Of a stretch of 64,000 nt of DNA, positions 16,180-27,312 are shown in pieces; the first letter of the stretch is position 1, and each line of letters begins with the position of its first letter. The notes beneath the pieces were generated by a model. The model was not told the origin of the DNA and made no database searches. It worked only from the letters and a program-made list of their open reading frames with translations. This stretch comes from a bacterium (lineage in GTDB: Bacteria; Oederibacteriota; CAKKQC01). The position numbers were made by a program, and so were the translations under genes. The stretch spans positions 117,598 through 181,597 of the forward strand of contig CAKKQC010000028.1 of assembly GCA_919901855.1 (NCBI GenBank). The letters run 5' to 3'.

Positions 16180-18690
16180 TCAGTGGACGTTCACATAATC
16201 CCTGGTTCGCCTGTATTCGACCTCGGCCCACCAGACGAGGCCCCGGTCGTGGAGGCGCCAGCCGAGGACCGCGAGATCGAGCCAGGCAAAGGGGTCGTCG
16301 GAGAAGCCGCGGGCGGCCGGCGCTAGGAGCCGGGTGGCTTCCGCCACCCGGCCTTCGGCCGCCGCCAGGGCGGCGCGGAGGCGCAGGTCCGCGGGGGAGC
16401 CCGGCGCGAGCGCGTAGAGGCGGCGGGCGCAACTCATCGCGGCGGCGATGTTCCCCTGGGCGGCGCGGGCCATCCCGAGCGCCATCCAGAGCTCGGCGTT
16501 CCCCGGGAAGGTCGGAGCCACGTCGGCGAGGAGCGCGGCCGCCTCCTCGGCCCGGCGCCGGCTGACGAGCACCAGCCCAAGCCGGACGATCTCGGATTCG
16601 AATCCCGGGGTCAGGCGGTGGGGGCCCCGGAGGGGCCGGCGCGATAGCGCGAAGAGGCCGAGGTGGCGCCCATGCGCGGCGAGCGGGATTGCATGGCGGT
16701 CCCAGAACGCGATCCAGCGGTCGACGGTGCCGGGTGGGCCCCAGTCCCAGAACCGCCAGTAGTCGAGGTAGACCTCGCCCAGCCAGCGGTTCACGAGCAC
16801 GTGCGTGAGGCCGAGCTGGCGGAACCGCTTCGCGATCTCGCCGACGTCGCGGGCTTCGCGCGTGATCGCGACCGGCAGGGGACGTCCCTGGAGGGGCGTG
16901 AAAACGCACCACCGGGGGATGCCGTACGCGCCGCCGAACCCGCCGATGAAGAGCAGGCGGGCGTCCCGGGGGGTGAGCTCCGCGGCCGCGCGGTCGGGCC
17001 AGGTCGCCGGAAACGGGTAGTACACGCGCGGGTAGCGCATCCGATCGAGATAGCGGCCCGCGGGCTCGGTGCCCAGCACGACTGGCAGGGGCTCGTCGTA
17101 CCCGTGCCACGTGCCCGGGACGAACTCGGCCGCCTGCCAGCACAGGCCGAGCGTGACCGCCGCGAGGGCCCCGGCGCGGAGGCGGGACCCCGGGGGGAGG
17201 CGGCCGTCCGCCATGGCGGCGGCCGTCAGACGGCTGGCGCCGCGGGCGATTACCGCGGCGGCCAACGGGAGAGCGGGCAGGAGGAACCGGATGCCGGCGG
17301 CGCCCAGGGCGTTCGGGAGCGCGAAGGCGACGAGGGCCACGGCCTCGCGCAGCCGGCACGCGACCAGCAGCAGCGGGAGGCCGAGCGCGAGGAGGATGCC
17401 GGTCGAGCCGTCCGCGCCGGCGCCCAGCCCGCGGACGGAGAGGAGCCAGGGGAGCGCGGGCAGGCCGGCCGCGAGGTCGCGGAGCGGGGAGACGCCCTGC
17501 CAGCCCTCCTTCCGGAACCGCCACGCGAGCTGCTCGTCCCACCCGGCGTCGCCGAAGAGCCGCCACAGGAACGGGTGCACGGGGTTGCCGAACAGGCAGG
17601 CGTTGCGCGCGAGCCAGGGACCGGCCACGGCGAGGGCCGCGACCGCGGCGGGGAGGACGGCGCGGGCCGGGAGGAGGGGCACGACGAGGCACGCGAGGAG
17701 GAGGCCCGTGTACTTGCACGCCCCCGCTATCCCGACAATGACGCCGGCGAGGACGCCATGGCCGCGGCGCGCGGCGAGCACGGCGGCGGCGCCGCATGCG
17801 ACCAGGAAAAGATCGCTGAACGCGCGGCCCGCGAAGGTCCAGACGATGGGGACGGTGGCGGCCGCCAGGAGCGTGAACCGTAGGGGCCCGGGGCCGGAGT
17901 CCTCGAGGAGGCGGGCGAGGCCGGCCAGCGCGAGCCAGCCCGCGGCCCAGTGGAGCCACTTGACCCCCCCGCCGACTCCGGCGGCCTCCCCGGCGGCGTA
18001 GAGGAGGGTATCCATATGAGGAAAGGCGGCGAAGACGTTCCCGGGCTGGAGCACGATCCCGTGGTGGCGCAGGTACCAGCGGGCGAGCCCGAGATGCACT
18101 ACCAGCTCGTCCGAGACGTGCGGGGGGGTGAGTCCCGAGACCAGCGAGGCGGCCTGGACGAGGGAGGCGGCCACCAACCCGACGATCAGCCAGGCGGCGG
18201 GCCGAGGGGAGACGAGTGCGCGGACGGATGTCAGGATGGGAAGCGCGCTCCGCCAGCGGCGCAGGGCCAGGAGGGCCGGGGGGAGGAGGAGGAGCGCGTA
18301 CAGCCCGGGGCCCCAGAGGCGGCACAGGCCGGCCCCGAGGGCGGCCGTCGCGATACCCCCCAGCCCGAGGAGGGGGCTGAATACCCGCGAATCGGCTTCG
18401 CCGACACGCGCCGCCCACCCGAGGACCCGGGCGCCGGTCCATGCAGCTGCGAGGAGGAAGACGAACAGAAAGATCGCAGCTGAGGCGGCGCGGCCGGCGG
18501 CAGCCGGGAGTGTTCTCCAGTCGAGCGAGACGAGCGGGGCGCCGATCAGTTCGAGATACGGCGCGAACCGGAGCGGGTGGTTCGTACCGTAGTTGAGCAC
18601 GACCAGGAGCGCCCAGCCGGCCCCGAGGGCCGCGAGCAGGCTGGATCGGGTCGGGGAGCCGGGCGGCGTCAGCGTGGCGGCACGATCCAC
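16180..18690 (-). CDS. GT-C fold membrane protein (PMT/ArnT/RgtA-like) with C-terminal TPRs
   Basis: An 836-residue multi-spanning protein resembling glycosyltransferase family 39/RgtA-type enzymes that use lipid-phosphate sugar donors. The first periplasmic loop has LTPPHVSDELVVHL, the acidic DE pair expected of the GT-C active site; GRAFSDLFL, CKYTGLLLA and GPWLARNACLFGNPVHPF follow. About a dozen helices lead into a soluble region (about 480-690) and then TPR-like helical repeats (about 700-820). It is a paralogue of the proteins at 19474 and 55965. GTG start at 18690 overlaps the end of iolB by 22 nt; codons further upstream in this frame are only shadow of iolB. A 10-bp GGAA-loop palindrome lies in its TPR region (16329-16352). 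Confidence 0.8.
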   Translation of the reverse strand: MDRAATLTPPGSPTRSSLLAALGAGWALLVVLNYGTNHPLRFAPYLELIGAPLVSLDWRTLPAAAGRAASAAIFLFVFLLAAAWTGARVLGWAARVGEADSRVFSPLLGLGGIATAALGAGLCRLWGPGLYALLLLPPALLALRRWRSALPILTSVRALVSPRPAAWLIVGLVAASLVQAASLVSGLTPPHVSDELVVHLGLARWYLRHHGIVLQPGNVFAAFPHMDTLLYAAGEAAGVGGGVKWLHWAAGWLALAGLARLLEDSGPGPLRFTLLAAATVPIVWTFAGRAFSDLFLVACGAAAVLAARRGHGVLAGVIVGIAGACKYTGLLLACLVVPLLPARAVLPAAVAALAVAGPWLARNACLFGNPVHPFLWRLFGDAGWDEQLAWRFRKEGWQGVSPLRDLAAGLPALPWLLSVRGLGAGADGSTGILLALGLPLLLVACRLREAVALVAFALPNALGAAGIRFLLPALPLAAAVIARGASRLTAAAMADGRLPPGSRLRAGALAAVTLGLCWQAAEFVPGTWHGYDEPLPVVLGTEPAGRYLDRMRYPRVYYPFPATWPDRAAAELTPRDARLLFIGGFGGAYGIPRWCVFTPLQGRPLPVAITREARDVGEIAKRFRQLGLTHVLVNRWLGEVYLDYWRFWDWGPPGTVDRWIAFWDRHAIPLAAHGRHLGLFALSRRPLRGPHRLTPGFESEIVRLGLVLVSRRRAEEAAALLADVAPTFPGNAELWMALGMARAAQGNIAAAMSCARRLYALAPGSPADLRLRAALAAAEGRVAEATRLLAPAARGFSDDPFAWLDLAVLGWRLHDRGLVWWAEVEYRRTRDYVNVH

Positions 18691-19463
18691 GCGTGTCGCG
18701 GATCGTCGCGCGGCACGAGCTTGCGGTCGCGGAACGCGGCCAGCACCCAGAAGTAGTAGAGCTCGTAGCCGGGGGCCGCCACGACGGGGTGGAAGCCGCG
18801 CGGCAGCGTGACGACGTCGCCGTTCTCGACTACGAACACCTGGTCGTACCCGTCGGCGGTGTAGACGCGCTGGAGGCCGAAGCCCTGAGCCGGGCGGATC
18901 CGGTAATGGTAGAGCTCCTCGAGCTGGGCCTCCTCGGGCGGGGAATCGATGTCGTGCTTGTGCGGCGGGGCCGACGACCAGTTGCCCGGCGGGTTGAAGG
19001 TCTCGCCGAAGATCAGGCACGTGGCCTCGACGTTGTCGACGCCGACATCGTGGACGCGGCGGAACCAGTTGTCGCGCCCGACCTCGCGGACCGTGACGTC
19101 GCGCGGCCGCACGACCTGCGGGGGGCCGCCCACGGAGGCGGGGGCCTTGACGAGCGCGGCGTGCACGTTGGTGGTCGCATCGATCACGTACCGCGTGTTC
19201 GGGGGGAGGTAGACGGCCGACGCCTTGCCGTCGAACACGTCCGCGCGTTCGCCGACCTTGCCGAACTCGAAGCCCTCCCCGCGCACGTCGACCGTGCCGC
19301 CGAAGATGTGGAAGATGGCCTCCTCCTGTTTGGTCCCGTCGCGCAGGGATTCCCCGGCGCGCAGGTTCACGAGTCCGAAGTCGATGAGCAGGAGGTCCTG
19401 GCGCTTGCGCTTCACGATCCAGCGCAGGCCGTCGCCCTCCTTCGGTTTCAGGTGCGTGGCCAT
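18669..19463 (-). CDS. iolB: 5-deoxy-glucuronate isomerase
   Basis: A 264-residue bicupin of the IolB/KduI type. IolB converts 5-deoxy-D-glucuronate to 5-dehydro-2-deoxy-D-gluconate in myo-inositol breakdown. The second cupin has the metal-site pattern PPHKHD...EELYHYRI (His, His, Glu, His), and the C-terminal LPRGFHPVVAAPGYELYYFWVL is characteristic of IolB. Length matches the family. No other inositol gene is in the window; it sits between two GT-C membrane protein genes, 10 nt after one and overlapping the other by 22 nt, so it may serve an envelope-sugar task instead. Ribosome-binding site GGTGAGGA precedes the ATG. Confidence 0.88.
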   Translation of the reverse strand: MATHLKPKEGDGLRWIVKRKRQDLLLIDFGLVNLRAGESLRDGTKQEEAIFHIFGGTVDVRGEGFEFGKVGERADVFDGKASAVYLPPNTRYVIDATTNVHAALVKAPASVGGPPQVVRPRDVTVREVGRDNWFRRVHDVGVDNVEATCLIFGETFNPPGNWSSAPPHKHDIDSPPEEAQLEELYHYRIRPAQGFGLQRVYTADGYDQVFVVENGDVVTLPRGFHPVVAAPGYELYYFWVLAAFRDRKLVPRDDPRHAWIVPPR

Positions 19464-19473
19464 GTCGTCATCC

Positions 19474-22011
19474 TCACCAGCGCTCCGTCCGGAATTCCTT
19501 GATGTTGTCCGAGATCCGCTTGTACCAGGCGGCTTCCTCGCGCTTATCGAGGAGACCGCAGAGCATGGAGAGGTCCAGCCAGGCCTGCGCGTCGCGGGCG
19601 TCCCGCCGGCAGATCTCGCGCACCAGGACGGCGGCCTCGGCGTACTGCGTGCGCGCGAGGCAGACGGCCGCCCGGCCCCGCAGGAGCTCGACCGAGCCGG
19701 GCGCCATCCTCGCGAGGTGCGCGCACAGGGTCGCGGCGTCGAACACCTTGTCCTGACGGGCCGCCAGCTCGACCGCGCGCAGCGCGAAGACGGGGTCCGT
19801 GGGGAAGATCGAGATCATGGTCTGGAGCAGGGGGAGGGCTTCCGTGAAGGCCCGCCGCCGGATCATGTATCCGAGCAGCTTGCCCACCTCGTCCTCGAGG
19901 CCCGGGGTGAGTCGGTGCGGCTGGACCACGGGCCGGCGCGCGATACGGTAGCACTCGGAGACCTTGCCGTACCGCCAGACGGACACCGCGTACCGGTCCC
20001 AGAACTGGATCCAGCGCGAGGCCTCGTACCCCGGGGCCCAGTCCCACATCCGCCAGAAGTCGTAGAAGATCTCGTTCTCCCAGCGGTTCACGATCACGTG
20101 CGTGATGCCATACTGCCGGAACTTGACGCGGATGCGGGAGGCATCGGCGGCTTCCCGCGAGACCGGGATCGGAAGCGGGCGGCTCTCGAGCGCGGTGAAA
20201 AGTACGGGCCGCGGGATCCAGTAGGCGCCGCCGTAGCCGCCGAGGAAGAGGATCCGGGCGTCCGGCGGGACGTTCTCCGCCGCGGCCTTCAGCATGCGGG
20301 AGTAGCTCGGCGGGTAGTAGATCGCGGGGGTGAGCCGCCGGTCGAGGTAGCGCGCGATCGAGACCTGCCGGAATATGACCGGGAGGGGGTGGTCGAACTC
20401 GCCCCAGAACACGCGGAAGTAGCCGGCGGCCTGGACCCAGAGCAGGAACGCGAATCCGGCTGCGACCACCCGCGCCGCGCGCGGGCCCGGGGCCGCCCCG
20501 GACAGCCGGCGGGCCGCGATCGCGAGGGCGAACGGGATCAGGGGAAAGAGGAATCGCAGGCCCGGGACGCTGAAGGCGACGGGGATGAAGAAGGCGGCGA
20601 GGACGGCGAGCTCGCGGCCCGTGGCGCCCGCGAGCGCGAGCCCGACCACGGGACCGATCAGCGGACCCGGGATGCTGTCCGGGCCGCCGCCCGAGCCGAG
20701 AACGGGCATGTTCCAGAGCTGGACCGGCAGGGCGGCAAGCCGCTGCCAAATCGTGAAGTCGCCCTGCATCTGTTCCTTGGCCAGCCGCCACGCCAGGTGG
20801 GCGTCCCAGTCGAGCCCACCGAGGAGGTGCGCCCCGTACGGGAAAACGGGGTTGCCGGTGACGATCCAGCTCTTGAGGAACCACGGGGACACGACGGCGG
20901 TGGCGGCCACGGAGGCGGCGACCATGCGGCGGGGCGTGAGGCCGGACCACAGCAGGACCCAGAGGAAGAGGCCGTTGTATTTCATTCCCGCGGCGATGCC
21001 GACGAAGGCGCCCGCGACCCAGGCCCAGCCAACGCCTCCGCGGCCCGGCCGGGAAGAAGCCCGCCGGACGGCGACCAGCGCACCCGTGGCGTACGCGAGC
21101 AGGAATCCGTCGTTGAACCCGCGGCCCGCGAATCCCCACAGGGTCGGGATCGTCAGGAACAGGAGCACGGCGGCTCGGCGGAGCGCGGGCTTCGCGTCGT
21201 GGAGGAGGCACCAGACGCCCGCGGCGGCGAGCAGGCCGCCGACCCAGTGGATCCATTTGACGCCGAAGACGAGCCCGAAGGCGAGCGGCGGGCCGTAGAG
21301 CATGCTCGCGACCTGGGGGTTGAACTCGAAGAAATTATGCGGCCACGCGACGGCCCGCCCCATTTGCAGGTACCACTGCGGGTAGCCGAGGTGGTAGATG
21401 CCCTCGTCGGAGATGTGGCAGGGCGTGAACCCCGACGCGAGGGCGCCGATCTGGCAGAGGACGGCGGCCCCGATCCCCCAGCGGACCCACGGGGAGACGG
21501 GGGCGGACGGTCGCGAGGGGAGGGCGACGCGCCCGCGGCGCCACGCGCGGAGGGCGAGCACGGCCCCGAGACCCAACAGCACGGCGTGCGACCCCGCCGA
21601 GTAGAACCCGAGCGTCCCCGCCCCGTACGACGCGAAGGCGAAGAGGCCCAGGCCCAGCAGGAGCGCGATCCAGGTCCGCTCGGCGCGCGTCCGCCAGGGC
21701 AGGTCCAGCCACGCCGCCGCAGCCTCGCCGAACCCGAAGGCGCCCGCGACCTCGAAGACCAGGCAGGCACCGGCAAGGAGGAGGTCGGGGACCGGGGCGA
21801 GCAGGCCACGCCAGTCAAGTTCCAACAGGGGGACGAGCGTGATGGAGAGGGTGAGATGCGAGAACGGGTCGGGCGGATGCATGCGGGCGTACGCGACGAA
21901 GGCCATGACAGCCCAGAGCGCGGCCACGACGGAGACGGGAGAGAGCGGCCGGGCCGGCGGCGCGGCGGGGCCACGCGAGCCGGACAAGGGGACGCCGGGC
22001 CGACGCTTCAT
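19474..22011 (-). CDS. GT-C fold membrane protein with C-terminal TPRs (paralogue 2)
   Basis: An 845-residue paralogue of the proteins at 16180 and 55965. It has the same layout: helices, the first-loop motif FTPCHISDEGIYHLGYPQW with the DE pair, GRGFNDGFLLAYATGAL, MKYNGLFLW, SWIVTGNPVFPYG, then a soluble segment and TPR-like repeats. ATG at 22011 starts 31 bp from lepA, which runs the other way. It probably transfers a polyprenyl-phosphate-linked sugar to an envelope acceptor, by family analogy; donor and acceptor are unknown. First gene of the leftward unit that includes iolB. Confidence 0.8.
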   Translation of the reverse strand: MKRRPGVPLSGSRGPAAPPARPLSPVSVVAALWAVMAFVAYARMHPPDPFSHLTLSITLVPLLELDWRGLLAPVPDLLLAGACLVFEVAGAFGFGEAAAAWLDLPWRTRAERTWIALLLGLGLFAFASYGAGTLGFYSAGSHAVLLGLGAVLALRAWRRGRVALPSRPSAPVSPWVRWGIGAAVLCQIGALASGFTPCHISDEGIYHLGYPQWYLQMGRAVAWPHNFFEFNPQVASMLYGPPLAFGLVFGVKWIHWVGGLLAAAGVWCLLHDAKPALRRAAVLLFLTIPTLWGFAGRGFNDGFLLAYATGALVAVRRASSRPGRGGVGWAWVAGAFVGIAAGMKYNGLFLWVLLWSGLTPRRMVAASVAATAVVSPWFLKSWIVTGNPVFPYGAHLLGGLDWDAHLAWRLAKEQMQGDFTIWQRLAALPVQLWNMPVLGSGGGPDSIPGPLIGPVVGLALAGATGRELAVLAAFFIPVAFSVPGLRFLFPLIPFALAIAARRLSGAAPGPRAARVVAAGFAFLLWVQAAGYFRVFWGEFDHPLPVIFRQVSIARYLDRRLTPAIYYPPSYSRMLKAAAENVPPDARILFLGGYGGAYWIPRPVLFTALESRPLPIPVSREAADASRIRVKFRQYGITHVIVNRWENEIFYDFWRMWDWAPGYEASRWIQFWDRYAVSVWRYGKVSECYRIARRPVVQPHRLTPGLEDEVGKLLGYMIRRRAFTEALPLLQTMISIFPTDPVFALRAVELAARQDKVFDAATLCAHLARMAPGSVELLRGRAAVCLARTQYAEAAVLVREICRRDARDAQAWLDLSMLCGLLDKREEAAWYKRISDNIKEFRTERW

Positions 22012-22042
22012 GATGGGTCATCTTACCGCGTACTATATATAG
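22012..22042. promoter_or_regulatory. Compact divergent promoter region, GT-C gene / lepA
   Basis: Only 31 bp separate the two start codons. Rightward: TACTAT (22031-22036) followed by 6 nt and the lepA ATG. Leftward: TAAGAT (22026-22021) followed by 8 nt to the ATG at 22011. Neither side has a ribosome-binding site or a clear -35. Both fit leaderless starts, and the two -10 regions are almost adjacent, so the promoters should compete. Confidence 0.55.
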
Positions 22043-23839
<1,797 letters not shown>

Positions 23840-23855
23840 GTAAGATACAACCATA

Positions 23856-24593
23856 ATGCCGGACAACATCAACGAAATCCTCCTGACGGTCACGGTCGTG
23901 CTGGCCGTGGCCGCCCTCGCGTTCCGGATCCTCCTGCGCGTGAACCGCGTCGAGTGGCTGAAAACGGCCATGACCTGGATCCTGGGCTACGTCGACGTCT
24001 TCCTCTCCGCCCTCATCATCGCCCTCGTTATCCGGACCCTCGTCGTGGAACCGTTCAAGATCCCGTCGTCGTCCATGGAGGACACGCTCCTGGTCGGGGA
24101 CCACCTGTTCGTGAACCGCTTCCTGTACGGCTGGCGGGTGCCGGGGATGAAGTCCCGGCCGCTGGCCCTGCGCGCGCCCCGCCGGGGCGACATCGTCGTC
24201 TTCATCCCGCCCCAGCGCCGGGACACGGACTTCATCAAGCGCGTGATCGGAACCCCCGGGGACACGCTCGAGATCCGTAACCAGAAGGTGTACGTGAACG
24301 GAACCCCGCTCGGCGAGCCCTACGTCGTCCACAAGGACCGCCGCGTCCTGGGATCGGCGCCTCCGGGCCGCGACCGGATGGGGAAGATCGTGGTCCCGCC
24401 GGCCCGGTACTTCATGATGGGCGACAACCGGGACTTCAGCGACGATTCCCGGTTCTGGGGCTACGCCGAGCTGCCCGACCTCAAGGGGAAGGCCATGATC
24501 ATTTACTGGTCGTGGGATTCCAACCCCGAGATTCCGATCTACGACCTCATCCACAAGATCCGCTGGGGGAGGATGTTCAAGGTCGTCCGGTGA
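23856..24593 (+). CDS. lepB: Signal peptidase I (conventional)
   Basis: A 245-residue leader peptidase that removes signal peptides from exported proteins. It has two N-terminal membrane helices (about 8-27 and 40-62), box B FKIPSSSMEDTL with the Ser nucleophile, box D DFIKRVIGTPGDTLEI with the catalytic Lys, and box E MMGDNRDFSDDSRFWG. It follows lepA by 16 nt. TAAGAT 9 nt before the ATG could be a private -10. This is probably the housekeeping enzyme; the paralogue at 13710 has an extra membrane part. Confidence 0.95.
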   Translation: MPDNINEILLTVTVVLAVAALAFRILLRVNRVEWLKTAMTWILGYVDVFLSALIIALVIRTLVVEPFKIPSSSMEDTLLVGDHLFVNRFLYGWRVPGMKSRPLALRAPRRGDIVVFIPPQRRDTDFIKRVIGTPGDTLEIRNQKVYVNGTPLGEPYVVHKDRRVLGSAPPGRDRMGKIVVPPARYFMMGDNRDFSDDSRFWGYAELPDLKGKAMIIYWSWDSNPEIPIYDLIHKIRWGRMFKVVR

Positions 24594-24597
24594 GCCC

Positions 24598-24675
24598 GGA
24601 ACCGGTGTCGCCGCGGCCTGCCATGCCCGGGACACCGGTTCCACCCGGGGTTCACGGGATGATCCCGTGAACCCC
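24598..24675. repeat. Tandem perfect palindromes between lepB and hemW
   Basis: Two large inverted repeats sit back to back. The first has 12-bp arms at 24598-24609 and 24631-24642 (GGAACCGGTGTC / GACACCGGTTCC) around a 21-nt loop. The second has 14-bp arms at 24647-24660 and 24662-24675 around a single G, and its right arm contains the GTG start of hemW. In RNA the second would hide the start codon; together they could terminate the lepA-lepB message. Confidence 0.7.
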
Positions 24676-25788
24676 CTCGGCCTGTACATCCACGTTCCCT
24701 TCTGCGAACGGAAGTGCGCCTACTGCGATTTCTACTCCCTCCCCGCCGTCGTGCCCGCGTCCCGCGACCGCTACGTCGACGCGCTGGTCGCCGAGATCCG
24801 GACAAAGGCCACCCACGAACCCGTGGCCACGGTCTTCTTCGGCGGCGGGACGCCGTCCGTGCTCACGCCCGCCCAGATCGGCCGGATCCTCGACGCGCTC
24901 CGCGCCGGGTTCGCGCTTGCCCCCGAGGCCGAGATCTCGATGGAGGCCAACCCCGAGACCGTGACCGGAGCGGCATTCCGGGGCTACCGGGCCGCCGGGG
25001 TCAATCGGGTCAGCCTCGGGGTGCAATCGCTGGATGACGGCATTCTCAAGGTCCTGGGCCGGATTCACGACGCCGCCCGGGCCCGGGACGCCGTCCTCGA
25101 GGCTGCGGCCGCCGGATTCACCCGCCTCGGCGCGGACCTCATGTTCGGGCTTCCGGGCCAGACGGCGGAGCGGTGGAGAGCGGACCTGCGCGAGGTCCTG
25201 GGCTGGCCGATCGAGCACCTCTCCGCCTACGAGTTCTCGGTGGAGCCGGAGACCCCGTTCGCCTCGCAGACGCATATCCTGCCCGACGAGGACGCGGTCC
25301 TGGCGATGTGGGACATCCTCCTCGAGGAGACCTCCCGCGCCGGCTTTCCTCAATATGAGGTGTCGAACTACGCGAAGCCCGGGGCCGAGTGCCGGCACAA
25401 TCTCGTGTACTGGCATGACGGCGAGTGGCTCGGGTTCGGCGCGGGCGCGTGGTCCGCGCGCGAAGGCGTGCGCACGGGGAACCCGCGCGACCTTGACCGG
25501 TACCTGGCGGGCGAGGCTGCCGGTTTCCCGCCCGCCGAGGCCGACGAGCTCCCGTACGACCGGCAGGCGGCCGAGACGATGGTGCTGGGCCTGCGCCTGC
25601 GCGAGGGGGTCGACCTCGCCGCGTTCGAGGTTCGCTGGGGCGCGGTCGCGCTCGCACGGCTCGAGCGCATTCTCGCCGAGCACCTTGCCGCCGGCCGCCT
25701 CGAACGCGTCTCCGGGCGCCTCCGGCTCACCCGCGCCGGCCTCCTTGTCGCGAACGATGTGTGGTCGGATCTGGTGGGCACGATGTAG
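24667..25788 (+). CDS. hemW: Radical SAM heme chaperone HemW (coproporphyrinogen oxidase-like)
   Basis: A 373-residue radical SAM protein. Cluster cysteines are Cys13, Cys17 and Cys20 in FCERKCAYCDF; then FFGGGTPSVL, the SAM-contacting MEANPET and RVSLGVQS, and the C-terminal HemW region NPRDLDRYLAG. HemN-like proteins with this CX3CX2C pattern lacking the fourth Cys are heme chaperones rather than coproporphyrinogen dehydrogenases. The GTG at 24667 gives the usual short lead-in (LGLYIHVPFC). It lies inside the arm of a 29-nt palindrome, so initiation may depend on unfolding it. Confidence 0.92.
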   Translation: MNPLGLYIHVPFCERKCAYCDFYSLPAVVPASRDRYVDALVAEIRTKATHEPVATVFFGGGTPSVLTPAQIGRILDALRAGFALAPEAEISMEANPETVTGAAFRGYRAAGVNRVSLGVQSLDDGILKVLGRIHDAARARDAVLEAAAAGFTRLGADLMFGLPGQTAERWRADLREVLGWPIEHLSAYEFSVEPETPFASQTHILPDEDAVLAMWDILLEETSRAGFPQYEVSNYAKPGAECRHNLVYWHDGEWLGFGAGAWSAREGVRTGNPRDLDRYLAGEAAGFPPAEADELPYDRQAAETMVLGLRLREGVDLAAFEVRWGAVALARLERILAEHLAAGRLERVSGRLRLTRAGLLVANDVWSDLVGTM

Positions 25789-25830
25789 CCGTTGCAATAC
25801 TCGGAGTGGTGGTGGCATCATGGACCTGCG

Positions 25831-27312
25831 ATGACTGATCCTTCCGGCCGCGCGGTCTACCTCCTGCGCCCCCGGGCACGATTGCTGACCCTCCCCGCGT
25901 TCGTCCGGCGGTTCATCACCTTCGGGGTCCTGCTCGCGACGGCTCTTCCAGCTTCGGGCGGGAACATCTCGACAGTGGCGGGGACCGGGATGTGGGGATA
26001 CAGCGGTGACGGACTACAGGCGACCTCGGCCCAATTGTATTATCCGTGGGATGTCGCCCTGGACAGTGCGGGGAATCTCTTCATCGCGGACACCAGGAAC
26101 TACCGTATTCGCAGGGTGGATCATGCCACCGGTGTGATTTCCACGGTTGCGGGGATCACGGGGGGTGGCTACAACGGTGACGGAATCCCGGCGACCTCGG
26201 CACGCCTGCAGTGGCCGAATGGCGTCGCACTGGATAGCGCCGGTAACCTCTACATCTCCGACACATGGAATCATCTCATTCGCCGGGTGGACGCCGGCAG
26301 CGGGCTGATCACTACGGTCGCGGGGTCGATGACGGCCACGGGGGGGTACAACGGCGACGGCATCCTGGCGACCTCGGCACGCCTGAATACCCCGGGGGGA
26401 ATCACGGTGGACGGAACCGGCAACCTGTTCATCGCGGATACCTACAACCATCTTGTGCGGCGGGTGGACGCCGTCAGCGGACTGATCACGACGGTTGCGG
26501 GGTCGACGACGGCTACGGGAGGCTACAACGGAGACGGTATTCCGGCGACAGCATCGCGGCTGTACTGGCCGGAGGATGTGGCGTTCGATGCCGGAGGCAA
26601 TCTCTACATCGGAGACTGGGGGAACAGCCGCGTCCGACGGGTGGACGCAGCCACGGGTCGCATCTCGACGGTGGCAGGGCGCGGCTTCTGGGGGTATGAC
26701 GGTGACGGGATCCCCGCGACTTCTGCGGAGCTGAACGGTGTGGGTTCCGTAGTAGTGGCCCGTGATGGCATCCTGTATATCGGTGACTTCTTCAACGATC
26801 GCGTTCGTCGTGTTGATCCGATAACCGGCCTGATCGACACCGTTGCAGGGACGGGAACGGCTGGGTACAACGGCGACGGGATTCCGGCATCGACGGCGTC
26901 GTGCGATCATCCCTCGGGATTGGCCGTGGATGCCAATGGCAACCTGTTCATCGCGGATTCATGGAATCACCGGGTGCGGCGGGTAGAGGGATACATCCGC
27001 GTGCCACCTGCGCTCGGTCGCATGCTCTTGGCTCCGAACGTGCTGGAGACATCCGGTCCGGTGGGTATTGTCCGCATTGGGCTCAGGGGCCATCCGTCGG
27101 AGAGCGTCCTGGTGCGGGTCTACTCCGAGGCAGGGGAACTGGTCAGGTCCTTCTCGTGCAGCCTGAACTCGGTGGGAGATGCGCTGGTGCCATTCGATGG
27201 GCTCGATGACCGGGGCGTGAGGCTCGGACTGGGAGGATACTGGTTGGTGGCCTCGGGTGGCGGCGTGAACGACCGACAATCCCTGCTCGTCGTCCGGAAG
27301 CGGAAGCGATGA
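25831..27312 (+). CDS. Secreted six-bladed NHL-repeat protein with FlgD-like C-terminal domain
   Basis: A 493-residue exported protein. After a signal peptide (ending near LPASGGN), six repeats of about 57 residues follow, each ISTVAG..GYNGDG..ATSA.L..P..VA.D..GNLYIAD..N.RVRRVD, which should close a six-bladed propeller. The last ~85 residues resemble the FlgD Ig-like fold found at the end of many surface proteins of FCB-type and related bacteria. The ATG at 25831 is preferred; an upstream TTG at 25792 would add 13 poor residues. The PorV-like gene overlaps its stop (ATGA). GC is lower than in flanking housekeeping genes. Function unknown; carbohydrate or protein binding is likely. Confidence 0.82.
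   Translation: MTDPSGRAVYLLRPRARLLTLPAFVRRFITFGVLLATALPASGGNISTVAGTGMWGYSGDGLQATSAQLYYPWDVALDSAGNLFIADTRNYRIRRVDHATGVISTVAGITGGGYNGDGIPATSARLQWPNGVALDSAGNLYISDTWNHLIRRVDAGSGLITTVAGSMTATGGYNGDGILATSARLNTPGGITVDGTGNLFIADTYNHLVRRVDAVSGLITTVAGSTTATGGYNGDGIPATASRLYWPEDVAFDAGGNLYIGDWGNSRVRRVDAATGRISTVAGRGFWGYDGDGIPATSAELNGVGSVVVARDGILYIGDFFNDRVRRVDPITGLIDTVAGTGTAGYNGDGIPASTASCDHPSGLAVDANGNLFIADSWNHRVRRVEGYIRVPPALGRMLLAPNVLETSGPVGIVRIGLRGHPSESVLVRVYSEAGELVRSFSCSLNSVGDALVPFDGLDDRGVRLGLGGYWLVASGGGVNDRQSLLVVRKRKR

Noticed and set aside
26000-27000. CRISPR-like or satellite DNA repeats in the propeller gene
   Set aside because: The periodicity is about 170-177 nt and in frame; it is the coding of six NHL repeats, with protein conserved more than DNA.
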